This document shows positions 1 through 9,398 of a stretch of DNA of 64,000 nucleotides, one piece after another. The stretch covers positions 62,001 to 126,000 of the forward strand of contig NZ_BBRB01000001.1 of NCBI RefSeq assembly GCF_000975055.1, written 5' to 3'. Within the stretch, counting starts at the first letter, position 1; each line of letters starts with the position of its first letter. The notes beneath the pieces are model-generated. The model did no database searches and was not told the origin of the DNA. It worked only from the letters and a program-made list of their open reading frames with translations. The DNA comes from Demequina sediminicola. GTDB lineage: Bacteria > Actinomycetota > Actinomycetes > Actinomycetales > Demequinaceae. The translations under genes and the position numbers were made by a program.

Positions 1-1
1 C

Positions 2-1345
2 AGCCACGGCAATGCGACGCTCGCGCACTTCCTCGTGGAACTCAGTGCAGCCGCGGATCAAGACCTCACGGAGTGGGCCGATGCGTGGCTGGAAACTCCG
101 GGGCCGTCCACCCTGCACACCGACATTACTCTGACCGACGGCTCTGCTACTGGCAGTGGAGCCGAGGCCACGGTCGCCTCGCTGCACGTGGACCAGCAAG
201 TACCGGCAGCCCACCCGCAGCACCGCCCACACCAGATCGTTGTGTCCGGGTTCATCGTCGACACGTCGAGTTCGGGAGAGTCGACGCTCGCCCGGGCCTG
301 GGAGGTTGCTGCGACCGTCGCGGGGCCACGCACAGAAATTGAAGGTGCTCGCGGCCTCATCGCACCGGACTTGGTAGTGCTCAACGACCGTGACCTCACC
401 TACGCGAAGTTGGTGCTCGATGAGCGTTCGCTCGACACGGTCCGGCGCCACATCGGCGACCTCAAAGACCCGATGGTGGTGGGTCTCGTACTCGATGCGC
501 TGTGGCACATGGTCCGCGACGCGCTGATTCCAGCGACCCAATACATCGACGCTGTCCTTCATGCGCTGCCTCACATCACCAACTCGGAAACCGCAGCTTC
601 CCACCTGCGCACCTTGGTCACGGCCATCGGTCGCTACGTTCCTGCCGCAGCTGCCGTGGAGGTCCGCGAGGATGCTGCCGACCGCCTATGGGCGCTACTG
701 CCGTCATTGTCAGCGGGGAGCGACCTCCAACTCCAGGTGCTCTCCGGTGCGGCTCGCTTGTCCACCACTGAGCGCCACGCACATGCCATCGCATGCCTTC
801 TCGATGGCGACACCACTCTCGACGGAGTCACGATCGACACTGATCTGCGTTGGGAGTTGCTGTCAGGGATGGCGGTGGCGGGTGCCGACGTGACCGACTA
901 CGTCGAACAAGCGCTCGCCGTCGACGGTGGCGCAATGGGATTGCGCAAAGCGGCTGGAGTCAAGGCATCGGTGGCCACTCGCGCCAGCAAGGAAGAGACG
1001 TGGCAAGAACTCGTTCGACCAGAAGAGCCGATTCCCAACGCTGTCCAGTATGAGATGGGGCTCGGCCTGTCCCGCACCGCCGATGCATCGCAACTCGCTC
1101 CGCTCGTCCCCACGATCCTGGGGGAACTACGTGAGTACTACGCCGCAAACGAAGGTTTCGTGGGCAAACGCGTCGCCACCTATGTGTTCCCAACGTGGGC
1201 TGTGGGGCGCGTTGAAGGACTTGACCGGATGCTCGACCAGTGGCTCGCGGACAACACCGATGCGCCCAGCGTGCTCCGCAAGGTCGTCACCGAGGCGACG
1301 GACGAGGTGCGTCGTGCTCTGCGCGCACAGGAGGCGTGGAGCTAG
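2..1345 (+). CDS. pepN: Aminopeptidase N, C-terminal part (5' end outside window)
   Basis: Open frame entering from the left edge. The first visible residues (HGNATLAHFL, then an LTEWADAWLETPGPSTL-like block) match the stretch just after the catalytic domain of M1 zinc aminopeptidases, and the remaining ~400 residues are the helical ERAP1-like C-terminal domain. The HExxH zinc site must lie upstream of the window. The family removes N-terminal residues from peptides in the cytoplasm. The stop lies 59 bp inside the 3' end of the opposing siderophore ATPase gene, so the two genes are convergent and overlap. The GTG at 35 is an internal valine, not a start. Family assignment is firm; completeness cannot be judged. 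Confidence 0.88.
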   Translation, partial: SHGNATLAHFLVELSAAADQDLTEWADAWLETPGPSTLHTDITLTDGSATGSGAEATVASLHVDQQVPAAHPQHRPHQIVVSGFIVDTSSSGESTLARAWEVAATVAGPRTEIEGARGLIAPDLVVLNDRDLTYAKLVLDERSLDTVRRHIGDLKDPMVVGLVLDALWHMVRDALIPATQYIDAVLHALPHITNSETAASHLRTLVTAIGRYVPAAAAVEVREDAADRLWALLPSLSAGSDLQLQVLSGAARLSTTERHAHAIACLLDGDTTLDGVTIDTDLRWELLSGMAVAGADVTDYVEQALAVDGGAMGLRKAAGVKASVATRASKEETWQELVRPEEPIPNAVQYEMGLGLSRTADASQLAPLVPTILGELREYYAANEGFVGKRVATYVFPTWAVGRVEGLDRMLDQWLADNTDAPSVLRKVVTEATDEVRRALRAQEAWS

Positions 1346-2135
1346 CCGCTCGGCTCCGCGGGACCACGAGCGGGGTGCCGCTGACGGGGTCATCGATCAC
1401 GACACTGTCGAGCCCAAACACGTCCTGCACGATCTCCGCGGTCAGCACACTTGCGGGGGTTCCGGTCGCCCGAACCTCGCCGCTTTTCATGGCGATGAGG
1501 TGGTCTGCGTAACGAGCAGCCATGTTGAGGTCATGCAGCACCATCACGATGGTGGTGCCGCGAAGCGCGTTGAGTTCAGCCAAGAGGTCGAGTACCTCGA
1601 TTTGATGGCTCACGTCGAGATACGTGGTGGGCTCGTCCAGGAGCAATACGTCGGTGTCCTGGGCGAGCGCCATGGCAATCCACACACGCTGACGCTGGCC
1701 TCCGGAAAGTTCGTCGACTGAGCGTTCTGCGAGTTCCGCGGTATCGGTGGCGTTGAGTGCTTCAGCAACTGCGGCATCGTCCGCTGCGGACCACCGCGCC
1801 ACAATCTTCTGGTGTGGATGACGTCCACGACCCACGAGGTCCGCCACGGTGATCCCTTCGGGCGCGACAGGCGCTTGCGGGAGAACACCCATCACGCGGG
1901 CGAGTTGCTTGGGTGGGGTGCGGTGAACAGCACGTCCATCAAGCATCACTACACCGGCCCGCGGTTTCAGCAGGCGCGACACGGCTTTGAGCAACGTGGA
2001 CTTGCCACACGCATTTGCACCGACGATGACCGTCACTTTGCCGGACGGGATGGCGAGGTCAACGTCATGGAGCACGTCGACGTCGTGATACCCCACCGTG
2101 AGGCCGGAGATGTGCAGTTCGTGGTCGGCACTCAT
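1287..2135 (-). CDS. Ferric-siderophore ABC transporter, ATP-binding protein
   Basis: 282-residue FecE/FepC-type ATPase that would power iron-siderophore import at the inner face of the membrane. Seen: Walker A VGANACGKST near residue 40, ABC signature LSGGQRQR, Walker B VLLLDEPT, and the switch-histidine region VLHDLN. The start was set at the ATG (MSADHEL) because it overlaps the stop of the upstream permease by 4 bp (ATGA), which indicates translational coupling; a longer frame exists upstream but reads as non-coding. Last gene of a four-gene operon with both FecCD permeases and the binding lipoprotein. The C-terminal ~20 residues are Pro/Arg/Ser-rich and overlap pepN tail to tail. The exact siderophore cannot be inferred. 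Confidence 0.9.
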   Translation of the reverse strand: MSADHELHISGLTVGYHDVDVLHDVDLAIPSGKVTVIVGANACGKSTLLKAVSRLLKPRAGVVMLDGRAVHRTPPKQLARVMGVLPQAPVAPEGITVADLVGRGRHPHQKIVARWSAADDAAVAEALNATDTAELAERSVDELSGGQRQRVWIAMALAQDTDVLLLDEPTTYLDVSHQIEVLDLLAELNALRGTTIVMVLHDLNMAARYADHLIAMKSGEVRATGTPASVLTAEIVQDVFGLDSVVIDDPVSGTPLVVPRSRAASSTPPVRAEHDAPRPSPR

Positions 2136-3244
2136 AGCGATCCACCCTTTCGGTGAATGGACACAATCAGGTACAAGAGGAACGGCGCTCCCACGGCGCC
2201 GGTGACAACGCCCACCGGGTAGCGGGTGTCGAAGACCCATTGGCCCACCAGATCGGCGCTCAAGACCAGCACCGCGCCCACCAGCGCTGCTGGAATCACT
2301 GGCGATCCGTGAGCCCCGATAAGGCGTACGGCGATGGGACCTGCAAGAAACGCAACGAAGGCGATGGGTCCGGCCGCAGACGTCGCGACGGACACCAAAG
2401 CGACCGCACCCATCACCACGGCGATACGCATCAACGGGACGCGGACACCCAGTCCCACGGCTGCTTCATCACCCATTTGCGCGAGACCGAGGGCCCGCGC
2501 CTGCGTCACCACGAGCGTCCCGGCGAGCACCAGGGTGACGATGACGGGAACGGTCGCCTCCCAGGTGGCACCGCCCAAACTCCCCGAGAGCCACCGCAGG
2601 GCTTCCTGGTAGTCCCACTGGCCCGCTCGCTCGAGCAAGTAGGCCACGACCGAATTCAGCATGGCGGCGACACCGATTCCGATGAGGATCAGCCTGGTGC
2701 CCGCACCCGCGCCACCGGCAGACAGCACGTAGATGGCGAAGGCAACGATCAATCCACCGGCTACAGCGACAAGCGACACCTGGGTCCGTGAGAGGTTGGC
2801 CACCACGATCGCGAAGACCGCTGCCGCTGAGGCGCCCGAAGAGATTCCAATGATGTCCGGGCTCGCGAGAGGATTTCTCAGGAGTGTTTGGAAGGCAATG
2901 CCAGCGAGCCCAAAGGAGGCGCCCGCCACAAGAGCAAGTGCCATGCGCGGAAGTCGCAGTGTGCCCACGGTGAAAGTTGCACCGTCAACGGGCCGCCCCA
3001 TGATGACGTCCCACACCTGGTCAAGGCTATAGACGGTGTGGCCCACCATCAGAGATGTCAGGCACAGTGCGAGGACGAGTACGCTCAGCGCCGCGATGAC
3101 CCACCGTCTGCGGCGGCCTCTGCGGCGGCGAGCACGCGCGACTCCAGGCCCGTCGAGCCTGGAGAAGGAGTGCGGGGAAGACTCGCCTTGAGCGGCTCCG
3201 GCGGGGAGGGTTCCCATGCTTGTCGCAGAGGATGTCTCGGTCAT
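2132..3244 (-). CDS. Ferric-siderophore ABC transporter, FecCD-type permease 2
   Basis: 370-residue polytopic membrane protein of the FecCD family. After an Arg-rich cytoplasmic N-terminus (residues ~38-50, RARRRRGRRRRW) come about ten hydrophobic helices, with family motifs such as RLPRMALALVAG, QTLLRNPLASPDIIG and, near the C-terminus, AGPIAFVAFLAGPIAVR. It would form the translocation pore with the neighbouring permease. The start at MTETSS was chosen for its ATGA overlap with the stop of the upstream permease; the frame is open further upstream without coding character. The long basic N-terminus is slightly unusual for the family. Confidence 0.88.
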   Translation of the reverse strand: MTETSSATSMGTLPAGAAQGESSPHSFSRLDGPGVARARRRRGRRRRWVIAALSVLVLALCLTSLMVGHTVYSLDQVWDVIMGRPVDGATFTVGTLRLPRMALALVAGASFGLAGIAFQTLLRNPLASPDIIGISSGASAAAVFAIVVANLSRTQVSLVAVAGGLIVAFAIYVLSAGGAGAGTRLILIGIGVAAMLNSVVAYLLERAGQWDYQEALRWLSGSLGGATWEATVPVIVTLVLAGTLVVTQARALGLAQMGDEAAVGLGVRVPLMRIAVVMGAVALVSVATSAAGPIAFVAFLAGPIAVRLIGAHGSPVIPAALVGAVLVLSADLVGQWVFDTRYPVGVVTGAVGAPFLLYLIVSIHRKGGSL

Positions 3245-4284
3245 AGTGCACGCATTTTCTGGCGCCGCGCGACCGCGATGAAGACCGGTGCGCCGATGAG
3301 CGCGGTTACGATGCCCACGGCAATTTCCTCGGGGCGCGCCACTACTCGTCCAATGATGTCCGCAGCGATGAGAAGCGCTGCGCCCATGAGCGCAGAGCAC
3401 GGGATGAGCCACCGGTAGTCGGTTCCTACAAGCAGGCGGCACAGGTGGGGAATGATGAGTCCAACGAACCCGATGGGACCCGCAACAGCAGTGGCCGCAC
3501 TACACAACAGCACCGCCGCGAGCGCAGCGCCACCGCGAGCCCATGCCACACGCACCCCGAGACCGGCCGCGATGTCGTCGCCCAAGGACAGCGAGTTGAG
3601 CCAACGCCCACTCACCCAGGCGAGCACTCCGCCCACCGCCAGGAATGGCACGACTGTGCCCATGGCTTCAAATGACGCTCCGCCCACACCACCGACGTGC
3701 CACGACTGGACGATGTCGGAGATGTCCGGTCGCGGCAACACCACAGCGGAGATGAGCGACGACAGCGCTGCCGCTGTGGCGGCGCCTGCGAGGGCGAGTT
3801 TCAGCGGGGTGGCGCCTCCGCGCCCGAGCGACCCCACAAAGTACACGAAGCATGCTGCGGCCCCGCCGCCGACGATCGCGGCCCAGACGTAGCTGTCGAG
3901 TTCCCACATGCCAAACCACGCGATACCGATCACGACGGCGAGCGCGGCGCCCATGTTCACACCCAAGATTCCGGGATCCGCGAGAGGGTTGCGTGTCACA
4001 CCCTGCATGACTGCTCCGGAAACCGCGAGCGCGGCACCGATGACGATGGCGAGCAGCGTTCGCGGTACCCGCACGTAAACGGCGGCCTCGCCGATGGTGT
4101 CGGTGTGCCCGGCCAGTCCCCACCACAGTTCAGCTCCGGTGACGGGGCGGGAACCGATCGCGACGGACGCGGCGGCAAGCACGAGCACTAGGGCAGCACT
4201 CGCAAGACACCACGCCACACGCACGCGAGTCGAGCGCCGTCGTCCGACGGCGCTCGACTGCGTGCTGGTGTGCTGAAGTGTCAC
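3241..4284 (-). CDS. Ferric-siderophore ABC transporter, FecCD-type permease 1
   Basis: About 347 residues with FecCD hallmarks: VRVPRTLLAIVIGAALAVSG, MQGVTRNPLADPGILG and the C-terminal AGPIGFVGLIIPHLCR block that docks with the ATPase. Partner of the downstream permease. The most likely start is a GTG five bases after the stop of the binding-protein gene (VTLQHTSTQ); no clear ribosome binding site precedes it, so it may rely on translational coupling. Longer frames upstream would overlap the binding-protein gene. The function call is firm, the start is not. Confidence 0.85.
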   Translation of the reverse strand: MTLQHTSTQSSAVGRRRSTRVRVAWCLASAALVLVLAAASVAIGSRPVTGAELWWGLAGHTDTIGEAAVYVRVPRTLLAIVIGAALAVSGAVMQGVTRNPLADPGILGVNMGAALAVVIGIAWFGMWELDSYVWAAIVGGGAAACFVYFVGSLGRGGATPLKLALAGAATAAALSSLISAVVLPRPDISDIVQSWHVGGVGGASFEAMGTVVPFLAVGGVLAWVSGRWLNSLSLGDDIAAGLGVRVAWARGGAALAAVLLCSAATAVAGPIGFVGLIIPHLCRLLVGTDYRWLIPCSALMGAALLIAADIIGRVVARPEEIAVGIVTALIGAPVFIAVARRQKMRAL

Positions 4285-4288
4285 GTGG

Positions 4289-5308
4289 TTAGGACTTTGA
4301 TGCCGCCTCAGCCAAGAGACCGACGTATTCGTCGAGTGCCCATGGCGTTGCGAGTGGCGAGGGGTTGATTGCTGCAGCAATGGGCTGCGAGCCATCGAGG
4401 AGGACGAAGGCACCGTTTTCCACGGCGGGCATCTGCGACAGAAGCGGGTCGGCCTGCAGTGCCTCGACCAACGCCTGGTCGCCGTACGCGACGATGATGT
4501 CTACGTCGTCGAGCAAGTCGATCTGCTCGGCGCTGACCGAACCGGAGAACTCGCCGGAAGCCGATGCTTCTGCAACGGTGGCGGGTTCACCCAGGCCGAG
4601 GTCACCGAAGAACGCGGTGCGAGGGTCGTTGCTGGAGTAGAAGTTCACGGTCGAGAGGTCCGTGGTATCGATGTGCGACATGAACATGGCGTTCTTGCCG
4701 TCGAGTTCGGGGTACTCGGCTACCGTCTCTGCGATCTGTGCTTCGATGTCCTCGATGAGTGCAGCACCATCGTCGGCGCGGTTCATGCCAGCGGCGTTGT
4801 AGGTAATCATGTCGCGCCAGGACGTTGCCCATGGCTCGGTCGGGTAGGCCACGACTGGTGCGATTTCGCTCAGGGTGTCGTAGTCCTCCTGTGTGAGGCC
4901 GGAGTAGGCCGCGAGGATGACGTCCGGGTTGGTGTTGGCAACAGCCTCGAAGTCGATGCCGTCTGTCTCATCGAAGAGCGCGGGCTCTCCTCCAAGGGCG
5001 TCAATCTCGTCCTGGACCCAGGGAAGGACGGCAGCTCCACCGAAGTTGGCTTCGGCCATGCCCACGGGCACAACGCCCAGTGCGAGGGGAATGTCGTGGT
5101 TCGCCCACTGAACTGTCGCGACGCGTTCGGGGGTTCCCTCAATCTCGGTGGTTCCGAATGCGTGCTCGACGGTGATGGTCGAGGCTTCAGAACCCGCGGC
5201 GGCGGTTTCGCTGGTGTCGGTGGAAGCAGAGCTGTCGGTGGCACAGCCAGCCAGAGCGGTGACCGCTACGGCAGCAGCTCCGGTAGCGAGGAATCGATGT
5301 AGCGCCAT
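4289..5308 (-). CDS. Ferric-siderophore ABC transporter, substrate-binding lipoprotein
   Basis: 339-residue exported lipoprotein of the class III (FepB/FhuD-like) binding-protein family. The signal peptide ends in a lipobox ALAGC (Cys22), so the protein should be lipid-anchored on the outer face of the membrane. A Ser/Thr/Ala-rich linker is followed by ITVEHAFGTTEIEGTPERVATV, which is the standard opening of periplasmic iron-siderophore binding domains, and by two lobes joined by a long helix. First gene of the fec-like operon, directly behind the promoter at 5413-5442. Which siderophore is bound cannot be told. Confidence 0.9.
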   Translation of the reverse strand: MALHRFLATGAAAVAVTALAGCATDSSASTDTSETAAAGSEASTITVEHAFGTTEIEGTPERVATVQWANHDIPLALGVVPVGMAEANFGGAAVLPWVQDEIDALGGEPALFDETDGIDFEAVANTNPDVILAAYSGLTQEDYDTLSEIAPVVAYPTEPWATSWRDMITYNAAGMNRADDGAALIEDIEAQIAETVAEYPELDGKNAMFMSHIDTTDLSTVNFYSSNDPRTAFFGDLGLGEPATVAEASASGEFSGSVSAEQIDLLDDVDIIVAYGDQALVEALQADPLLSQMPAVENGAFVLLDGSQPIAAAINPSPLATPWALDEYVGLLAEAASKS

Positions 5309-5394
5309 GGCGCACGTCCTTGTCGATGAGAGGGCATCGCGTGCGGGCTCGACAGCGGAGAGCTGCGGCGCTGTCGCGACGGGCTACGTCGTCT

Positions 5395-5450
5395 TTGCGC
5401 AAGCCGTGGCCGAGCATAGGTGCGCTTTACGCAACATGTCAATTGCGCAA
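5395..5450 (-). promoter_or_regulatory. Siderophore operon promoter with three TTGCGCAA-like boxes
   Basis: On the minus strand a near-consensus -35 (TTGACA, plus-strand 5437-5442) and -10 (TATGCT, 5413-5418) are separated by 18 bp, about 105 bp before the binding-protein start. Three copies of an 8-bp palindrome surround it: TTGCGCAA at 5395-5402, TTACGCAA at 5427-5434 (inside the spacer) and TTGCGCAA at 5443-5450 (abutting the -35). Placement fits a repressor operator. The boxes do not resemble the 19-bp DtxR/IdeR iron box. The promoter is seen in sequence; the operator role is inferred. Confidence 0.6.
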
Positions 5451-5491
5451 ATGCAACACGCCTGGATAGAGCGCTCTCACAGCCTCGGGGA

Positions 5492-7636
5492 CTACGCTCG
5501 CGCTTCCCGCACTGCCGCAAGAAGACGCCTCAGACGTGGGTGTTCGAACAGATCATCGAGCAGCACCGGCACCCCATTGCCGTCCGCAAGGGGAACCCGC
5601 CAGTTGGGGTACTCCGTGTGCGTACCGGGATAGTTCTGGGCACGGCGCTCACCTACGGCGTCGGTCACTGCCACCGAGGTCAGGAGAGCAGGCGACGCGA
5701 GCGCTAGCCGGTGCACACCAGCCACGAGGTCTTCTTCCTCCCAATCCTCGATCATCCAGTCACGGGAGCGCAGGTACTCCACCATGAGCTCGTGTTCGCG
5801 CTCGTTGGACGACACCTCGTCGTCCTCGGAGCCCGTCAACAGGCCCATGCCGGAGCGCACTGCGATGTGTTCTCCCCCAAGGTATGCCGCGGTTGGCGGT
5901 AGGTCATGCACTGTCACCGACACCAGGGCATCGGCCCTGTACTGCTCTGGCGCCTGAGGCGAGCCGTTGCTGTTCTTCTCAAACAACGCTACGACCGTGC
6001 CCAGAATGCCGCGCTGATTGAGGTAGTCGCTCACCCATGGCTCCAGCGTGCCAAGGTCCTCACCAATCACGACCGCACCGGCGCGTTCAGCCTCCAAAGC
6101 CAAAATGCCAATCAGCGCGGTGTGGTCAAAACTCACGTATGCGCCATTGGACGGGTCGTGTCCCTGAGGAATCCACCATTGCCGGAAGAGCCCCAGGATG
6201 TGATCGATGCGTAGCGCGCCCGAGTGGCGAACAGCCGAACGCACGAGGTCGCGGAACGGCAGGTAGGCCACCGCCTCCAAGGCGCGCGGCTGCCACGGTG
6301 GCTGCGACCAGTCCTGACCGCGCTGGTTGTACATGTCCGGCGGAGCACCCACAGAGACCCCGGTGGCCATGACGTTGCCGAGCGACCAGGTGTCGGCACC
6401 AAACGGGTGTACTCCCACCGCAAGATCGGTCATCAAACCAATCGTCATGCCAGCGTCAACGCACCGGCGCTGCGCGCGCTCCAACTGCTCATCGGCGACC
6501 CACTGCAGCCACGCGTAAAACAAAATCCGGTCCGAATGCTCATCGCGCCAGGCGTCGACGGCGGCACGGTTTCCTTGCGCCAGTTCCTCGGGCCACGGCA
6601 CGCCGCGGTGCGCCTCTGCGATCGAACTCCATGTAGCGAAATCCTCGAGCGCCTTACCTTCACGCAGACAAAACGCCTCAAACTGCGCTTCCCGCCCTGC
6701 GGAGCGCGGCGCACGGAACACCTGCTCCAGCGCTGAGGACTTGGCGCGCCACACCGCGTCGCGATCAATGTTCTCGCCACTGGCATTCGCGCGCTGGGGT
6801 TTCTCCGCTTCCCAGGCCAACACTGCACGTTGCTGCGACGGGAGATACGCCACCTCGTCGATGTCTTCGACGCGAATGTAGAGCGCGGACAGGAAGCGGC
6901 GCGAGGTTGGCAGGTACGGCGACGGCTCGAGTGGCGGCACCGGCTCTGTGGCGTGTAGCGGGTTGATTTGGAGGAACTGTGCGCCGGCGTGCACTGCGGC
7001 AAGCGACCCCAGGTCACCGAGGTCACCGAAGTCGCCGATGCCCCACGAACGTTCGGAACGAATCGAGTACAGCTGAGCCGCAAGACCCCAGGGCCGATGT
7101 TCGCGCACCCACGCGGGTACCTGGACCTTGGCGGGCGTGACAATCACGTAGCCGCGCCCACGACGGTCGGTACTCGTAGCCTCAACTCGGTGCCAGCCAA
7201 GCGGCAGGTCGCTAGAAATGGTGAACGTTGCGCGCCCGATCGCCTGAACTCCGTCGTCGTAGGGCTCAACGTAGACATCTGCCTGGTCAAGTTCGCGTTC
7301 GCCGCCGTCTTCAAGGGTGAGGCGGGCGCTGGCTGGCTCCCCGTTCCGGACGTGCACGGGAATCTGGGCGCCCTCACCCTCCTGCACCACAGTGACGGGA
7401 GGGACCACCCTGCGCCACTTGTGGTCCTCGATGGCAGCGAGCGCACGTTCGCAGCCCGCATCGTCGCGCGCGTCCATGCCCATGGAGATCAACACTGCAC
7501 GAATGGCATCCACGGTCGACGCACAGGAGTCGCCGTTCCACGCGGTGTAGGTGAGCGCGACGCCGCATTCCCGGGCCAATGCCGCCAAGGGTTCACTGAC
7601 TCGGGCCTCGTTCACGTCTTCGCCGACATCGCTCAT
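5492..7636 (-). CDS. malQ: 4-alpha-glucanotransferase (amylomaltase)
   Basis: 714-residue GH77 enzyme that transfers alpha-1,4-glucan segments between maltodextrins in the cytoplasm. Seen: an N-terminal ~150-residue beta-rich extension typical of actinobacterial MalQ, then the catalytic barrel with WGIGDFGDL, ALRIDHILGLFRQWWIP (nucleophile-region Asp) and VIGEDLGTLEPWV (acid/base-region Glu). The length matches actinobacterial homologues. Start at MSDVGED rather than the ATG 48 bp upstream, because homologues lack the extra residues; the choice is moderate. Monocistronic as far as can be seen, divergent from the MscS gene. Confidence 0.92.
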   Translation of the reverse strand: MSDVGEDVNEARVSEPLAALARECGVALTYTAWNGDSCASTVDAIRAVLISMGMDARDDAGCERALAAIEDHKWRRVVPPVTVVQEGEGAQIPVHVRNGEPASARLTLEDGGERELDQADVYVEPYDDGVQAIGRATFTISSDLPLGWHRVEATSTDRRGRGYVIVTPAKVQVPAWVREHRPWGLAAQLYSIRSERSWGIGDFGDLGDLGSLAAVHAGAQFLQINPLHATEPVPPLEPSPYLPTSRRFLSALYIRVEDIDEVAYLPSQQRAVLAWEAEKPQRANASGENIDRDAVWRAKSSALEQVFRAPRSAGREAQFEAFCLREGKALEDFATWSSIAEAHRGVPWPEELAQGNRAAVDAWRDEHSDRILFYAWLQWVADEQLERAQRRCVDAGMTIGLMTDLAVGVHPFGADTWSLGNVMATGVSVGAPPDMYNQRGQDWSQPPWQPRALEAVAYLPFRDLVRSAVRHSGALRIDHILGLFRQWWIPQGHDPSNGAYVSFDHTALIGILALEAERAGAVVIGEDLGTLEPWVSDYLNQRGILGTVVALFEKNSNGSPQAPEQYRADALVSVTVHDLPPTAAYLGGEHIAVRSGMGLLTGSEDDEVSSNEREHELMVEYLRSRDWMIEDWEEEDLVAGVHRLALASPALLTSVAVTDAVGERRAQNYPGTHTEYPNWRVPLADGNGVPVLLDDLFEHPRLRRLLAAVREARA

Positions 7637-7737
7637 GCCCCTATCTTGCCAGGCACTGGCCCCAACGGAGCGCGGCACCGACACGGGTTCGCCGGTAGTC
7701 GTTTCCGTTCTTGACGGGGTTGGATAGCCTGGAGGGC

Positions 7738-8931
7738 GTGTTCACCTACCTTGGCTCTCTCATATCCGTAGCCATCACCACCTCGGCCTCGGCGGATCCG
7801 TCGGCGTCCTCGACGCCGTCCGCGACCACCACGACGTCGACCACGGCCACCACCTCCCCTACGGAGGACTCGCTCGACGTCCCCACGACCGAGGACTTCG
7901 GCAAGTGGTTCGATGGTGTTGAAGATCGTGCTGGCGACCTTGGCGCCGTCATCATTCTGGCGCTAGTGATTTGGCTGATCTTCCACTGGATCATCAAGGG
8001 GTTCGTCCGCGGCATTGAAAAGGGCACCGCCATTGCGGACCCCAAGACGCTTGCGGCGCTGAAGAAGGCCAAGATCCGGCTCCCGCAACAGGACGAGATC
8101 GATGCGCGCCTTGAGGCGGAACGCCGGCGGCAGCGAGCGAAGACCCTGAAGCGGGTCCTCGACTCTGCGTTGTTGGTGGTCATTTTCATCATCGTGGCGA
8201 TGGGTGTGCTGGGAGTCCTCGGTGTCCCGGTAGGGCCGATGCTCGCCTCCGCTGGAATTTTGGGTGTCGCCCTAGGTTTTGGTGCTCAGTCGCTGGTGAA
8301 GGACATCCTCGCGGGCATCTTCATGCTGATCGAAGACCAGTACGGCGTGGGTGACGTCGTGGACCTGGGTGCAGCCTCCGGAAGTGTGGAGGAAGTGGGC
8401 TTGCGGTGCACGCGACTCCGGGCGCTCGACGGCACCGTCTGGTACGTCCCTAACGGTGAGATCACACGAGTGGGCAACATGACGCGCCTGTGGAGCCGCG
8501 TCATGATCGAAGTGCGCTTCGCCTATGACACGGACATTGAAGCCGCACGCGACGCCATGATGGATGCGGTCAAGGACGCTGCACGCGAATCCGACATGGT
8601 GTCGACGTCGCTCCTCGGCGAGCCCGAGGTGGCCGGAATTGAATCGCTCGAATACAACGCCGTCATGCTGCGCCTCATGTGCCAGGTCAATCCTGCGATG
8701 CAATGGGACGTGCAGCGCGAGGTGCGCCGCGAGATGCGCCGCATCTTTGCTGAGCGCAACATCCGTCTCGCTGTGCCAGGTGACGCCATCATGGTCGACG
8801 AGAAGCCGTCCAAGCGTGCCCCCAAGATTCATGACACTCGCCGTGCGACAACGGAAACACCCACCGATGATGCCGGCCGCCCCCTTCCCCCTGACTCCGG
8901 AGATCTCGACGGAGACGGCGAGGCGGACTGA
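7738..8931 (+). CDS. MscS-family mechanosensitive ion channel
   Basis: About 397 residues. After a short hydrophobic start and a Ser/Thr/Ala/Asp-rich stretch (~residues 15-55) there are transmembrane helices near residues 70-90 and 145-170, then the pore helix and beta domain: ILGVALGFGAQSLVKDILAGIFMLIEDQYGVGDVV is reduced here to its diagnostic cores GVALGFGAQSLVKD and EDQYGVGD. Such channels open under hypo-osmotic stress and release solutes, which fits the nearby osmolyte importers. The start is uncertain: GTG 7738 has GGAGG only 2 bases upstream, and in-frame TTG codons at 7711 and 7720 are alternatives. Followed 2 bp later by the globin gene. Confidence 0.87.
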   Translation: MFTYLGSLISVAITTSASADPSASSTPSATTTTSTTATTSPTEDSLDVPTTEDFGKWFDGVEDRAGDLGAVIILALVIWLIFHWIIKGFVRGIEKGTAIADPKTLAALKKAKIRLPQQDEIDARLEAERRRQRAKTLKRVLDSALLVVIFIIVAMGVLGVLGVPVGPMLASAGILGVALGFGAQSLVKDILAGIFMLIEDQYGVGDVVDLGAASGSVEEVGLRCTRLRALDGTVWYVPNGEITRVGNMTRLWSRVMIEVRFAYDTDIEAARDAMMDAVKDAARESDMVSTSLLGEPEVAGIESLEYNAVMLRLMCQVNPAMQWDVQREVRREMRRIFAERNIRLAVPGDAIMVDEKPSKRAPKIHDTRRATTETPTDDAGRPLPPDSGDLDGDGEAD

Positions 8932-8933
8932 AA

Positions 8934-9371
8934 GTGACTACTCCAGGCATGAACATCGGCTCTGGGCCTACTCAGGAACCGGAGCAGAGCTTCTACGAGG
9001 CGATCGGCGGCCACGAACGGTTCGCCAGCATCGTCCACCGGTTCTATCAAGGCGTGGCGACGGATCCGATTTTGGGACCCATGTACCCGAGCCACGACAT
9101 GGAGGGTGCCGAATGGCGCCTCATGGCATTCCTCGAGCAGTACTGGGGTGGGCCAACGACGTACTCCGACCAGCGCGGCCACCCGCGACTACGGATGCGA
9201 CACCACGGCTTTCACGTCAACCCTGAAGCGCGCGACCATTGGGTCGCGCTCATGCGGGACGCGGTGGCGGAAGAGGGCCTGTCGCCCCTGCACGCGACTA
9301 CGCTGATGGATTATCTTGAGCGCGCCGCTCACTCCATGATCAATACGTTTGAACCCACGCCAGGCTCATAG
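8934..9371 (+). CDS. glbO: Truncated haemoglobin, group II (trHbO-like)
   Basis: 145 residues, the usual size of 2-on-2 globins plus a short N-terminal extension. Seen: SFYEAIGGHERFASIVHRFYQ opening helices (cores YEAIGG and HRFYQ), FLEQYWGGP, the proximal-His segment RMRHHGFHV and the G-helix Trp in DHWVALM, which is characteristic of group II. Such proteins bind O2/NO-type ligands in the cytoplasm. GTG start 2 bp after the MscS stop; ATG five codons later is an alternative. Co-transcribed with mscS and probably tesB. Confidence 0.9.
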   Translation: MTTPGMNIGSGPTQEPEQSFYEAIGGHERFASIVHRFYQGVATDPILGPMYPSHDMEGAEWRLMAFLEQYWGGPTTYSDQRGHPRLRMRHHGFHVNPEARDHWVALMRDAVAEEGLSPLHATTLMDYLERAAHSMINTFEPTPGS

Positions 9372-9398
9372 GCCCGCGCCACAACTTGAGGAGCACAC

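Noticed and set aside
5309-5490. DtxR/IdeR box at the siderophore promoter
   Set aside because: No TTAGGTTAGSCTAACCTAA-like palindrome present; only the TTGCGCAA boxes.
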